The position numbers were made by a program, and so were the translations under genes. A stretch of DNA of 64,000 bases from Nymphaea colorata (taxonomy: Eukaryota; Streptophyta; Magnoliopsida; Nymphaeales; Nymphaeaceae). Shown here one piece after another: positions 1-11,600 of this stretch. Numbering within the stretch: the first letter of the stretch is position 1; every line of letters starts with the position of its first letter. The stretch is from NCBI RefSeq assembly GCF_008831285.2, contig NC_045148.1, forward strand, positions 15,170,802-15,234,801, written 5' to 3'. The notes beneath the pieces were generated by a model. The model did not search any database, was not told where the DNA came from, and was given only the letters and a program-made list of their open reading frames with translations.

Positions 1-2843
1 GGCTTGTCCCTCGCATACCTAGCAACCGTTGGGGGGGTCGTCTTAGGAAAACCCAATCCCCTTCTTGAAATTGAAGTGCTCGATGGCGACGGTTGTACTA
101 GATCACCATATGATTCTGTGCTGCTGACAAGTGTTCCTTAAGATCCTTAAGAATCACATCGCGACACCTCAACTCCGTATCAACCAGCTCATCGCGTGCT
201 GTCCCCAATTGATATCGGCGAATATACGGAGGAGGGCGCCCATAGACTACCTCAAAAAGGGTGGTGTTCATGAATGTATGTCAGCTGGTATTGTAAGCGA
301 ACTCTGCCCATGATAGATAGTTGACCCAGGTTTTGGGTCGCTCCCCCACAAAGCATCTCAAATAAGTCTCAAGACTTCGGTTTACGACCTCTGTCTGCCC
401 ATCCGTTTGCAGGTGATATGCGGTACTCATCATAAGCTGAGTCCCCTGCAGTTTGAAATACTCCTGCCAAAAAGCACTAAGGAAAATCAAGTCACGATCA
501 CTTACAATGGAGCGTGGCATACCGTGAAGTTTCCCCACGTGCTCTTGAAAGGTCTGCGCTACTGTTTTGGTTGAAAAAGGGTGTGAGAGCGCTATAAAGT
601 GGGCATATTTGGAGAGCCCATCTACTACCACCAATATAACAGATTTTCCCCGAGAGCAGGGTAATCCCTCTATGAAGTCCATGGATATGTCTTCCCAAAT
701 TTGCTCAGGAAGAGGAAGTGGTTGTAAGAAGCCAGCAAGTCACGTGGTCTCATACTTATTGCGTTGACATACATCACATTGTCGCACATAATCCCGCACA
801 GCGCGCTTCATTCCCGGCCAGAAAAAAGCTGTCCTTACACGCCGATAAGTCCCTTCCACTCCTTCATGGCCTGCGCTCTTCGAGTCATGATAATGTGGGA
901 TTAAAATACCTGACAGGCTTGTCTCGGGCGGGATAAATACGCGGCTACGGAAGTAGATGTAAGGAGGGCGCCACTCGTAACCATATCGTCTCGTCGGATT
1001 CTGTAGAAGGTCAGTTCGTTCGTATTCTCTGAACTGACGCTGCTGACTGATGGGCCTGCTGAATGTCTGTCCAAATGTTGCATTGAATGGCTGATAGAGT
1101 CCAGAAGCCATGACCCTCCTGCACCTGTCGAGAGAGACGGTATGCTGCTGGGTTTTCTTTCCCGTTGTGATGCCTAATTTCAAAATCGAAGCTAAGTAGT
1201 TTCATCACCCAACGCTGCACCACCAATACCAATGTTTTCTGTTGTAGGCAGTAAGTACCAATGTTTTCTGTTGTAGGCAGTAGCGCAGGCTGCGATGATC
1301 TGTGAGCACCACAAATTTCGTACCCAACAAATAATGCCGCCAATACCATAGCAATGAGTTCGCGCTCATAGGCTGATTTGCTACTGAACGTGGGTCCCAT
1401 GGTGCGACTAAAAAATGCTATGGGATGTCGGTCTTGGCTCAAAAATGTGCCCACCCCTATGTCGGATGCGTCTGTCTCCACCTCAAACTGCATGTTGAAA
1501 TCGGGCATGCGTAGAACTGGTGTTGTGGTGATGGCCTCCTTGAGTTGGTCGAATGCCACCTTGGCCTAATCAGTCCACCGAAACGGATCCCTTTTTGTGA
1601 TTGTGAGGTAGGTCAAGGGCGTTGCGATACTCCCAAAGTTGCGCACAAACTTACGACAGTATCCTGCCAATCCTAGGAACCCGCGTAGTTCCCGAACAGA
1701 CTGAGGAATGGCCCAATTACGCACTGCCAGTACCTTAGCCTCTTCCATCTTCACGCTACCGTTGCCAATCACGTGGCCAAGATACGTGACTTCACTCATG
1801 CCGAATGAACACTTAGAGAGTTTGGCGTGAAGGGAGTGTTGTCGCAACGTAGAGAGCACCACCCGTAGATGATTTAAATGTGCATCTTTGTCTGCACTAA
1901 ATACAAGGATGTCATCAAATAAGACCAGTACGAACCTGTGCAGGTATGGGCGAAAGATATCGTTCATGAGTGATTGGAACATCGCAGGAGCGTTCGTGAG
2001 GCCGAACGGCATCACTCGAAACTCATAATGTCCATCTGGGGTTAAGAATGCTGTCTTCGGTACATCTTGTGGCGCGATCCGTATCTGGTGGTACCCGGCT
2101 CGAAGATCCAGCTTCGAAAATAGGGCTGCCCCTCTGAGTTCATCAAGGAGATCTTCCACGATAGGCAGGGGATAATGATCCTTCACTGTTAGAGCATTCA
2201 AGGTGCAGTAGTCTACACAAAACCGCCAGTTTCCATCCTTCTTTCGCACCAGGAGGGCAAGAGACGCAAACGGGCTGCGACTAGGCTGTATAATTCCTTG
2301 TTCCAACATTTCTTGCACCAATCGAGTTAGTGTATCACGTTGGGTCGGGTTATACCTGTATGGTCTCCTTTTCACTACATCTGCCCCGAGATGTAGCTCT
2401 ATATGGTTGTCATAGGCGCACGAAGGAGGCAACCCATGAGGGACACTGAACACATCTGAAAATTCTTCCAACAGGGCCGGTAGTCGTGCACTGGTGAGGG
2501 CGGGTTCTGACCTCTCCTTCCCCTCAACGCTGGTCATGAGAAGCACGTACGAAGCAGCCGCTCCCTGCAACATTTTGGAGGTGGCGGTCTCTTGAACTAG
2601 CTGTCTTGGAGTAGCTGACAGGGTGAGGCACTTCCCATCTGGTTGTGTAAAGTGCATTCTCATGTTAACGAAGTCCCACACGACCTCGCCCAGCCCTTTC
2701 AACCAGTGGATGCCCAAAACGAGGTCCGCCTCGACCATTGCTAGTGTATACAACTGTACCGAAAACCCATGGCGCTGTATCTCCAGTTTCTCGTCGGTGC
2801 ACCGCCCCTTACATTTTAAAGTGCTTCCATCTCCCACGACCAC
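1..2843 (-). pseudogene. pol region (RT, RNase H, integrase) of the left gypsy element
   Basis: Minus-strand translation gives reverse transcriptase (about 2310-1760; motifs [24 protein letters not shown] and the catalytic LFDDILVFS), RNase H (FEVETDASDIGVGTFLSQ near 1490), the integrase zinc-binding end (CDVCQRNK near 755) and core ([26 protein letters not shown], about 680-290), then the C-terminal part to position 1. A stop replaces a codon after RWTD (about 1568). RNase H is frameshifted near a 26-bp direct duplication. The stop in the last segment (near 100) also kills the frame. It continues the gag frame, separated only by a TAG. Confidence 0.85.
1232..1290. repeat. Short direct duplication in the RNase H region
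   Basis: The 26-bp segment ACCAATGTTTTCTGTTGTAG plus CAGTA appears twice, separated by 3 bases, and throws RNase H out of frame. It looks like a slippage duplication after insertion. Confidence 0.75.
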
Positions 2844-3686
2844 ATCAAAAGCCGATTGCTAGTCAATTTCACACCCCAGGACTCTAGCTGACTTCTCACA
2901 GATGAAGTTATGCGTGGACCCAGTATCCACAAGTACAATGACCTTTCGACCGCGGAGTCGGCCCTCCACTCGCATCAATTGAGGCACTTCATGTCCCGAT
3001 AGGGCATGGAGGGATATTTCGGGCGACTGGGCAAACTCTCCTTCATCTTGTCTCTGTTCCCCAATAGTCTCCGTCGGGGCGTCCTCCCCTTCTTCTTCAA
3101 CTAGGTACATATGAAAGCATCTACAAGCGTGGCCCGGTGTCCACAGTTGATCACAATGGAAGCAAATATTTTGATGCCGTTTTTGCCTTATTTGTTCCGA
3201 GGTCAGACGGCGAATAATAGGGTGGTTTGCTGGTTTGGTTAAGTTCGTCCGGCCGGGTTGTGTTTCCGAATTCGTAGTTGCTGCCCCGTGAGGACGAACC
3301 TTGGCTGCCCCTCGCCCGAGGCTCTGATATTGCTGCTGCTTTTCATCCACCATACGGGCTATCGCAAAACAGTCATGCAGATTGAGGGGTCGCATGCCTT
3401 GCACCTCAATACGGATTTCTTCTTTGAGTCCCCCAACAAAGGTACCAATCAAAGCTTCTATTGGCCATCACCGAACCATATTGCTAAGTTCTTTGAAACG
3501 CTCTTGGTAGTCTTCAATCGACCCCGTCTGACGTATTTTGGAGAGTTCCTGATTATAATCAACATAAGCTAAAGGTCCAAAACGCGCCGCCATGGCTGAG
3601 ATCAAGGTCCTCCAATCTGGCTGTCTGTGTTGATCAATCAGCCATCGCTACCAACAAATGACTTTCCCTTCGAAGTTAATGGCAGC

Positions 3687-4208
3687 TAGGCCTGGGCATC
3701 GGGCCGGCCCGGCCGGGTAAGGGCTGGCCCGATCCGGCCCGTCAGGCCTCTCAGTCCGGCCCGACAGCCCGGGTCTCGGCCGGGGCAAGGCCCGGCCCGC
3801 CCTCCCGACCCCCTTTCCCCCGTACTCCCGTCGCGCTCCGATGGAGGAGGAGGGGGAGGGGGAGGGAGACGGAGGAGGGAGGGGGAGCGGCGACAGAGGA
3901 GGAGGGGGAGGGAGACGAAGGAGGAGGGGGAGCGGCGAGGGAGACAGAGGAGGAGGGAGAGGGAGACGAAGGAGGAGGGGGGGCGACAAGGGAGACGGAG
4001 GAGGAGGGAGAGGGGGAGAGGGAGATGGGGAGTGGAGAGGGGGAGCGGGAAGAGAGGGAGAGGGAGAGGGGGAAGCGGAGAGGGAGAGGGGGAGGGGGAG
4101 CGGAGAGGGAGAGCGGGAGCGGAGAGGGAGAGGGAGAGGGGGAGGGGGAGGGGGAGGGGGAGGGGGAGCGGAGAGGGAGAGCACTCGAAGAGCGGAGAGG
4201 GAGAGCAC
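3687..4208. mobile_element. hAT-like insertion remnant with GGCC palindromes and a purine-rich microsatellite, inside gag
   Basis: The left end TAGGCCTGGGCATCGGGCC matches the end of the complete element at 7847-8600 (TAAGGCTGGGCATCGGGCC). It is followed by GGCCGGCCCG-type palindromes. From about 3840 the plus strand is almost only A and G (GGGGGAG/GGAGGA units), ending in two copies of a 24-bp unit (about 4164-4210). No second terminal repeat or 8-bp target duplication is visible, so the far end is probably deleted or replaced by the expanded repeat. It splits the gypsy gag between QFFE and AAINFEG and so is younger than the gypsy insertion. Confidence 0.65.
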
Positions 4209-4930
4209 TCGAAGAACTGCTTGGCTTTAAATATCCAGCTGTGTAAATCTTCTCCGCTGAATCAGGGAAAGTCCATCTTGGCGTGCTTGAAGCACGCCGA
4301 TTCAATACCTCCATAAAAGCCAGTAGATGAGGTCGGAAGGAACCCCGCAGGGGCGTCCGTTCGGCTGTTGCTGCGGCCCAGGAGTGCCACGTTATTAGTG
4401 CCGCCGGTAACGGAGTTCAACATAACGGTGGGCAGCACGTTGGTAGTGGGCACGGTCGATCCGAAAGACCCAAACGCGATGCCAGCACTGAGCGGAGGCT
4501 GAGGTAGAGGTAGAGTCACGATGGCCGATTGAAAAAAGGGTATGGCGCTGACCTGCGATGTACGCTGATCCTACCCCAACACACTTGTATTGGGTGAGTG
4601 GAGGGAGCCTGGCGCTGTGAGTGTCGGCGAGCTGGTGAGGACCGCATGGGCCGGTGAGCGGTTGCTGGAATGTGGGTCGCCGAGCGGAGCGCTGCCAAGG
4701 GTGGGGGCTTGCTGGAGCAGATCGCGAAAACCAACTGCGATGGCGGTGTGGAGACGAGCCTCAGCCTTGGCTTGCACTCGTTCCATGGTCTGCAGCTTGC
4801 GGTTCACTTCGATGATCGTTTCTTCCGTCCAGGCACGATGCGCTTCCACCGCTGCCAGGGCGGCGTTGTGGAAGACTGGTGCGTCTTGCTCATCGGACGT
4901 CGGCGGCTGTGCCGGCGGCGCGGCCATGTG

Positions 4931-4944
4931 TGGCTCTGATACCA
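4931..4944 (-). other. Primer-binding site (tRNA-iMet type) of the left gypsy element
   Basis: The minus strand reads TGGTATCAGAGCCA, the standard plant retrotransposon primer-binding site for initiator methionine tRNA, two bases inside the LTR. Confidence 0.9.
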
Positions 4945-4946
4945 AT

Positions 4947-5169
4947 TGTTAGCCGTCGGCTAACAGAAGTCGAGAGGGAGGAAGGAGAAGGGAGAAAGGA
5001 ACGAGAGAGAGAAAGGCAATCAACAAGCATGCTTAATTATGGTATTAATAATGGGTCCGGACTGGACCGACTCTTACTGAAATCAGATCCATACTGAAAA
5101 CATCAAATAGCAAGACCTAGTAAAAATAAACAACTACTGCTCCCCACGATCCCTACATGGATCGTAACA
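4947..5169 (-). repeat. 5' LTR of the left gypsy element
   Basis: On the minus strand this 223-bp segment starts TGTTACGATCC and ends GGCTAACA, the TG...CA ends of an LTR. It directly abuts the primer-binding site with a 2-nt spacer. The partner LTR is off the window, so the outer boundary rests on the TG/CA ends only. Confidence 0.75.
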
Positions 5170-5564
5170 ATTTGACACGCATACTTCCCCTTCTAAGAAG
5201 TGTCCATGTGACTTAGGGCAACATTCAATTGCTACTCAATCCCAAAAGCATAAAATCTATATTAATTTAAAACAATAAAACTCCATCAATAAAATTGTTA
5301 GCAAAGAATAAAATTAGCAATTAACAAGCTATAATGTCATTAATGATCCAATAAAAAAAGAAATCTCTGCTGCTGCACAACCGACCAGATCAAGTCGACT
5401 TGAGTGCGGCAAGTAATTTTAAGAGTCTGTGTTACTTAAGTTCTTAAAAAAATAAGGAGCACCAACTGTATAACCTTTAAAAGATACAATAATAAAAATC
5501 CAAAAGATGGAAACCACTTTTTTCCTGCTAAGCAATGCCTGCTAAGACAACTTATAGCCCTTAC
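5170..5564. other. Start of MOS14 intron 22, no feature recognised
   Basis: About 400 bases of AT-rich intron between the exon 22 donor and the gypsy LTR. I see no exon, tRNA or repeat in it. Confidence 0.6.
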
Positions 5565-5619
5565 CGCATATTTGCAAGCTCGGCATAATGCTTCCATTGT
5601 CCTCATATCCCATGCACGA
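5565..5619 (-). CDS. MOS14: MOS14 exon 22, last exon inside the window
   Basis: Encodes (Y)[18 protein letters not shown] and ends in phase 0 at the donor GTAAGG. No continuation is found between 5565 and the gypsy LTR at 5169, so the next exon is expected left of the window. Confidence 0.9.
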
Positions 5620-8600
5620 CTGCAGATCACATAAATATTTTTTTAAAATTCAAATGAATGCCATATGGTTAACAGAACATTATTCTTTAATATGATTGAC
5701 ACTTGGAAAGAGAAAAAAAAGGAACATTTTAATAGAGACTTCACTCTTCAGAGTGTATTGCAAAACATCATCAGTATGCTGTCAAACCTTAAAAAAAAAA
5801 GACTTGGAGGTCTGAATTCATGATACACAAGCATCCCATTTAGAACTTTTGCACATGAAAAAACAATGTCGCTATACATCTATTGAAGGTAGAAAAGTTA
5901 TGCCTTGTGGTGACAATCAAAGTATGATAACAGCAAGTATTGATCACAAATATATGCCCTCGGGCACTTACTAATCAAAGATAGCTTTAAATAATGGCCA
6001 TATTCTCTCAAATGCATCTCCCACAGCTTCAGGATGATTTACATATCTAAGAATCACATCAGGAACAAACAGATGAAGTAATATCCACTAGAAAAACAAT
6101 TTTTCAATTATCTAAAAGACAAGAACAAGACCTGAAAATATTTGCTAAACGATCTATGTGAACAGTAAACTTAGTTGGATTCAATTGCTTGACTGGTTCA
6201 ACACCTTGATTGATGATTTCCTGCAAATTAGTATGCATATTAGTAGCACATAATGTTGAAGAAAAAAGAACTGGTGCTGAAACAGAGGAAACCTGTAAAG
6301 GATTCACTGCCTGCAAGCACAACGCCTCAAGAGCCTTCTTAGCTTGATCAGATGAAAGTTCAGTTATAACCACACTTCATACAAAAGAATTAAAAAGGAA
6401 TACAACACACGTCAATATATGTAAAAGGAATCAACCATAGAAACAACTAATGACATTTTAATATGTTCCAATGCATCCTTATCAGTATGTGAATTCCTTC
6501 CAAAAATAGCACCTTAGAGCTTCGACCAGTTGCAGTGAGTCCTCCGCGCATACTCTGTAGCCTCCTTCTCCACTAACAGCTCTGTGATAGATATGAAAAA
6601 GCCCATCAAGAGAACCACAAAGTTTTGTCCTGCAAGCTAGTAAAAGAATCATTTATCTGCAATCAGTATCAAGCATGTGATAACACACTTGGGAAAGTGG
6701 CTAATGCAAGGTGAGAAACAAACGGTCAACTACTTATCGGATGATACGCATCTTACTATTTATGTTTCACAAAGTTTCAGAAGCAAATTAGTCCAAAGCA
6801 TAACAGACACAATCACACAAACTCAATTATTAAATTATTAAACTTAAAGCCTGTAAACAGATATTAAATCCTTTCAGCACTTCTTGTGAATAAAAAAATT
6901 GCAAATGGACCCACGCACCATTCATAAGGCAACCTAAAAGTTGAAAAAGAGACACCATAAGAAATTTCTACTAGAGCACCCATAAAAGATAGTCACCGTC
7001 ATTAAACACATAAGAAAACATGAACAGTCAAATGCAGGAGAAAGGAAACAGTACCCACTGCACTAGGTTAAGAGGAGCATACCATCACAAACATGGCGAA
7101 ATGCCATACATGCAGCGGCTGCAGAATCTTCAGATGCACTCATGCCTCTAGTCAGAATGTCAATTATTGATGGCAGAAAAGGTAATGCAGCTGAAGAAGC
7201 ATTCAACCAAGTTGAATATGCTCCAATAGTCAAACAAGCTGTTGGCATGTTCAAAACATAAATTTAAACAATTCCAAACAGAAGATATCTAGGACTCCAC
7301 AAGAATATATAAGGAGAAGCAAGAGAACGTATACTTGTTTGAAGCAACTGGGGTTGATGTGGTAGTTTAGGAAGAATAGCAAAAACCTACAGATAAAAAC
7401 ATAACTGATCAGATCTTCATAGCATATGCAACTGGTCAAGCACAAAGACAAAGCTTAAAGCAACTCGAAAAAAAAGTGCAAAAAGAAAAACGATTTCCAT
7501 CGGTAGATAATCTAAACAAATTAACTCAACTCAAACATACATTTGATTTTAACTTTATGCGTGTACACTACACATCAATGTTGTAAAAAGCATATCCTAA
7601 GCCGTAACAGTCCAGCCAATAGATATGTTCTATCGTAAAGTATCATAATGTAACGTACGTGTATCATAAAGTTCTTTATTAATTCATAAAATAAGAAAAA
7701 AATCATAAAAATCAAGAAAAATAAAATTTTATATTTTTCAATTAAAAAAAACACGTTATACATAATGACATGCTTATTACAGGTTAAAGTTACTTCACAG
7801 GCATTAATAAATCATAATATTATACAGCAGCACAACATGATCTAAGTAAGGCTGGGCATCGGGCCGGCCCGGCCCGATAAAAATGTAAAAATGTAGCCCA
7901 ATAACCTAAACGGGCCGGCCCGAGGCCCGGCCCGTTTCTAAACGGGCTGGGCCGGGCCCAAGTCATATCGGGCCTCGGGCTTCGGTCAAGGCCCGAGGCC
8001 CGGCCCGGCCCGATTAATAATGGGCCGGGCGGGCTGAGATGGGCTTCGGCCCGGCCCGTTATTGAAAAAACTCAGACACAACGAATGCAGGAGGCAACAC
8101 AATTTACAGCTTCAGATGATGAAACACCATGGAGTATCAAGTTCTTTTATAGGCACATTGATAGTTTACAGACTGAAGACCTTCACGGCAGCCGGCACAC
8201 GGTCACCGGAGAAGGCAGCCGATGGCGACGGCGACGACCGGAGGAGCAGCCGATGGGCGAAGAGGAGGCAATGCCGCAAATGCAATCTCTCGAGTCTCGA
8301 CGGGCGACGGTGACGACGGAAGGTCGAAAAGTAAACCCTAACTCTCTAAGCTCAAGTTCATTTTTATTTAACCCTAGGTCCCTAACGAGTAACGAAGTTC
8401 ATTTAAAAAAAAAAAAACAACGGGCTTCGCGGGCCGCCGCCGATCAAAGCGGCTGGCCCGCGCCCGGCCCGTTAGTTACCGGGCCGGGCCGAGCCCGGTA
8501 ACTAACGGGCCGACTACTATAAAAGCAAGGCCCGGGCCCGGGACCGAGTCGGGCCGGGTACCGGGTACCCGGCGGCGGCCCGGCTTGGTGCCCAGGCTTA

Positions 8601-11600
8601 GATCTAAGACATCAAGAAACATAATTTATAGCATGATCTACGTAATAACTCATAAGCCATAAGATCCATAACACATCAATTAGAGAAAATAAAGTATTTT
8701 CTAATTCTGTGTTGAATAAGTCAAATCTCTGATCGCTCCAGGCTGATACGACTTGCCATTGTACAAGTTTATAAAACTGGTAACTTTCAAAATTATGGTG
8801 AGTTACTTAGATCTGAAAATACTCATGAAAGATCAATTGCAAAAGAAGTCAACAAAATGAATTAAAAAAATGGGAGAAAGGGTGACGAAACTTTAACCCT
8901 GGATAGACATACTTGCAGCATTACTTCAACTTCATGGGACGGAACAGCATTGGCAACAGAACGGATACAATATAGTGCTGCCTCTGAGCTACGCCAATTC
9001 CAGTCATTAGCTTCACAATTGCCGACAGACTGACATGAGGAAAACAACTGTAGTAAGGAAAAGTAAAATTCAAGCAATTACGCGCAGAAAATAACAACCT
9101 ACTATCCACATGGCAACATATAATTACATTCTGCTGTCACTTTAAAACCTCAGATGATTCAGAGATAACATATTGCTGAAAAGAATCAAAAGATAGCTAA
9201 GACCCATTGGCATCTTCACCATTCACAACCTTTATAAACAACTAACAAGTAAATATATATAATGTGTGTGCGTCTTTATCTTTGTGCATGTCATAGAAAA
9301 ATAAATAATACGTGTGTGCACCTTTATCTTTATGCATGTTATTTTCTGGCATGCTGGTGAAACCATGACCTAGACATTTTGAAAAGCAGTTTCAAAGAAT
9401 GTTCGAATATTTCCACAGAATATTTAAACACCTCAAATGCAATCTTGATATAGATATTTTTAAAAGAAAAATTAACGTTTTAGAGCATGTTATAATATTT
9501 TTATTGATTATTTCAACATCTTCAACATGATATTTAAAGCCATGGTTTTCAAGAACGCAAAACCTTAATTTTCTTCCATGTTTCACAGTAATATTTTTTT
9601 TTTTGTTTCATCGAATTCATGCATTTCATGATCAGACTGAGCCGCGCTTCTGAACCTTTTTCTTTCCCAAGTAGAACCTAGTATCACAACTTTGTTTTCC
9701 TTCCTATACCTCATTTGCATATTATGTCATTGAGTTATTCATACCTTCATCACCCACTTTCAGTATTCTGCTGCATTGGCACTGAAAATTTCACATTAAC
9801 TCAAAATGATGATTTTCAATTATTCTCATTGATAAATTTGTTGCATCTCGTTGCTGGTTTCCAAGAAACCAAAATGCACGACATACTAAAACAAAAAAGA
9901 ATCAGCACCCAAAACCTCCAGGTGCCATGCAATTAAGGATCATGCATCTCACTATTCCTTGTCAAAATGAAGATCACATGTTATAGCTACCAAAAAATCC
10001 CATGCGATCCACAGTTACTTTTGTTAACATCATAATGCACTAGATCTCTAACATTTATGCTTGCTTCTTTCACACCTTTAATAAAAAAAGTTAAGAGAAA
10101 TTACAGTCATCAACCAAGGAGAAGAAACAAAAGAAAATACTAAACATCTTTGTTCATGAAAATTTAGAAAAAAAAAATCCAAAGCATAAGAAGATCGATA
10201 AGAGAGAAAAGATATATCCAAGTTATTGACTTAATAGCTAAATCACTATTAACGCCAGAAAGAAACAAGCAAAGACATTCTAAACATTTTGAATGTTTCC
10301 AATATACTGCAACCATAAGTCGGCATTGGTTTGGAAATCAACATTGCCATAATAAACAGGCCACCAATAATTACCTCCAATAGCCAATAAGTGCTAGGAC
10401 TTATTAACTAATTGAACCCATGCTAGCATAGATTCTAGATATAGAACTTTCAAAAGAAGCAATAGCAATAAGGATTTTCAGTTTCTAGACATAGGTTTGA
10501 AAAAATGCCATGGCAACACAAAAGCATGAAGAAAGAATGATCCAACCTTGACAAAGTTCATGAAAAGGATCTTCACAACAGCATCACCACCCAAAACTGA
10601 TGCAGCATCAATTATAATATCTCCAACAGCTAAAACAAACAAGGAAAACATATCCATGAGTTACTAGATGTGCAAGTTTATAGATTAAAAGGCAAGATTA
10701 ACATCAATCAGTTCCAAAACATTTTGTCCCAACCCCTTCTGACCTACACTCTTCACAAAAGTACAAAACCGTAATTGAATTTGAAATATGACCCACATTT
10801 ATGTGGATCAGCAGCTATGAGGATGTCCTTCTGAATGGGCACCCATAATCAATGTTGTTAAAAGTGTGCCAAGGCATGGAGGGGCTGCCTATTCCTAGTG
10901 TAGAAACACGAAGATTAAGAACAAAGGAATAAGATGAACATGATGTAACGTGGAAAAACCCTCAGCAAGAGGAAAAAAACCACGGACGAGGAGGAACTGG
11001 CGCCCACTAGCGACCAGACTCTCTCTCTCTTAAGATTTCATTAACACTTAAGATTAGGGTTTACAATGGTATAAGTATGCACAAACCAGGACATACTGGA
11101 TCGAGTCCAGACTCGGACCCATACAACAAGATCCGTCAACACTCCCCCTCAAGTTGGGCATACATATCAAACATGCCGAACTTGGATACATTTCTCTCGA
11201 ATGAAGTTGAAGATAGAGCTTTCGTCAAAACATCAGCGGTTTGGTCTTCAGACTTCATGTAACGTAAGATTAACCCTTTAGCATCAATCCTTTCACGAAT
11301 GAAGTGACGATCAATCTCAACATGCTTTGTTCTATCGTGTAGTACAGGGTTGTTGGCTAAGTTGATTGCAGACTTATTGTCACAGTACATCTTCATTGGT
11401 CCTTCAACCTCTATTCCGATATCAGTCAGCAATATTTTCAGCCATAGTAACTCTGACACTCCCATAGCGATAGCTCTATACTCTGCCTCTGCACTAGATC
11501 GAGAACACACATCTTGTCTCTTGCTTCTCCAGACAACAAGATTTCCTCCCAAGTAGACACAATACTCTGTGGTAGACCGTCGAGTATCAGCACAACCTGC

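Larger units (their letters stand above)
2859..4945 (-). pseudogene. gag and protease region of the left gypsy element, interrupted
   Basis: The frame starts at 4945, just inside the PBS, with a Gag leader rich in Ala and Gln. The capsid-like region resumes as FSGEDLHSWIFKAKQFFE (about 4209-4265), is cut by an insertion (3687 to about 4208), and continues as AAINFEG and the WLIDQH...LIGTFVGGLKEEIR segment. A zinc knuckle (CFHCDQLWTPGHAC, near 3170) and the protease active site LVDTGSTHNFI (near 2900) follow. In-frame stops lie within the capsid part and after the protease. About 20 codons normally found at the insertion site appear to be lost. The protein would bind element RNA and form particles, but this copy cannot. 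Confidence 0.8.
1..5169 (-). mobile_element. Ty3/gypsy LTR retrotransposon, degenerate, truncated by the window edge
   Basis: Reading on the minus strand, the order is 5' LTR (4947-5169), initiator-Met PBS, gag, zinc knuckle, protease, reverse transcriptase, RNase H and integrase. The integrase C-terminus and 3' LTR lie beyond position 1. The protease-RT-RH-INT order is diagnostic of Ty3/gypsy. The very short LTR and the knuckle of the CFHC-x8-HxC type suggest a Reina-like chromovirus; that clade is inference, because a chromodomain would lie outside the window. Frames are broken by in-frame stops (near 2858 and 1568) and frameshifts (RNase H region), so this copy is not autonomous. It sits in the MOS14 intron after exon 22, in the same orientation as that gene. 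Confidence 0.9.

Noticed and set aside
3648-4316. Long overlapping ORFs of Pro/Ser/Leu or Gly/Glu/Arg
   Set aside because: They are six-frame translations of a purine/pyrimidine tract with no protein family and no codon structure.
4590-4952. Plus-strand ORF of 120 residues
   Set aside because: It is antisense to the gypsy gag leader, whose minus-strand frame begins just inside the PBS.
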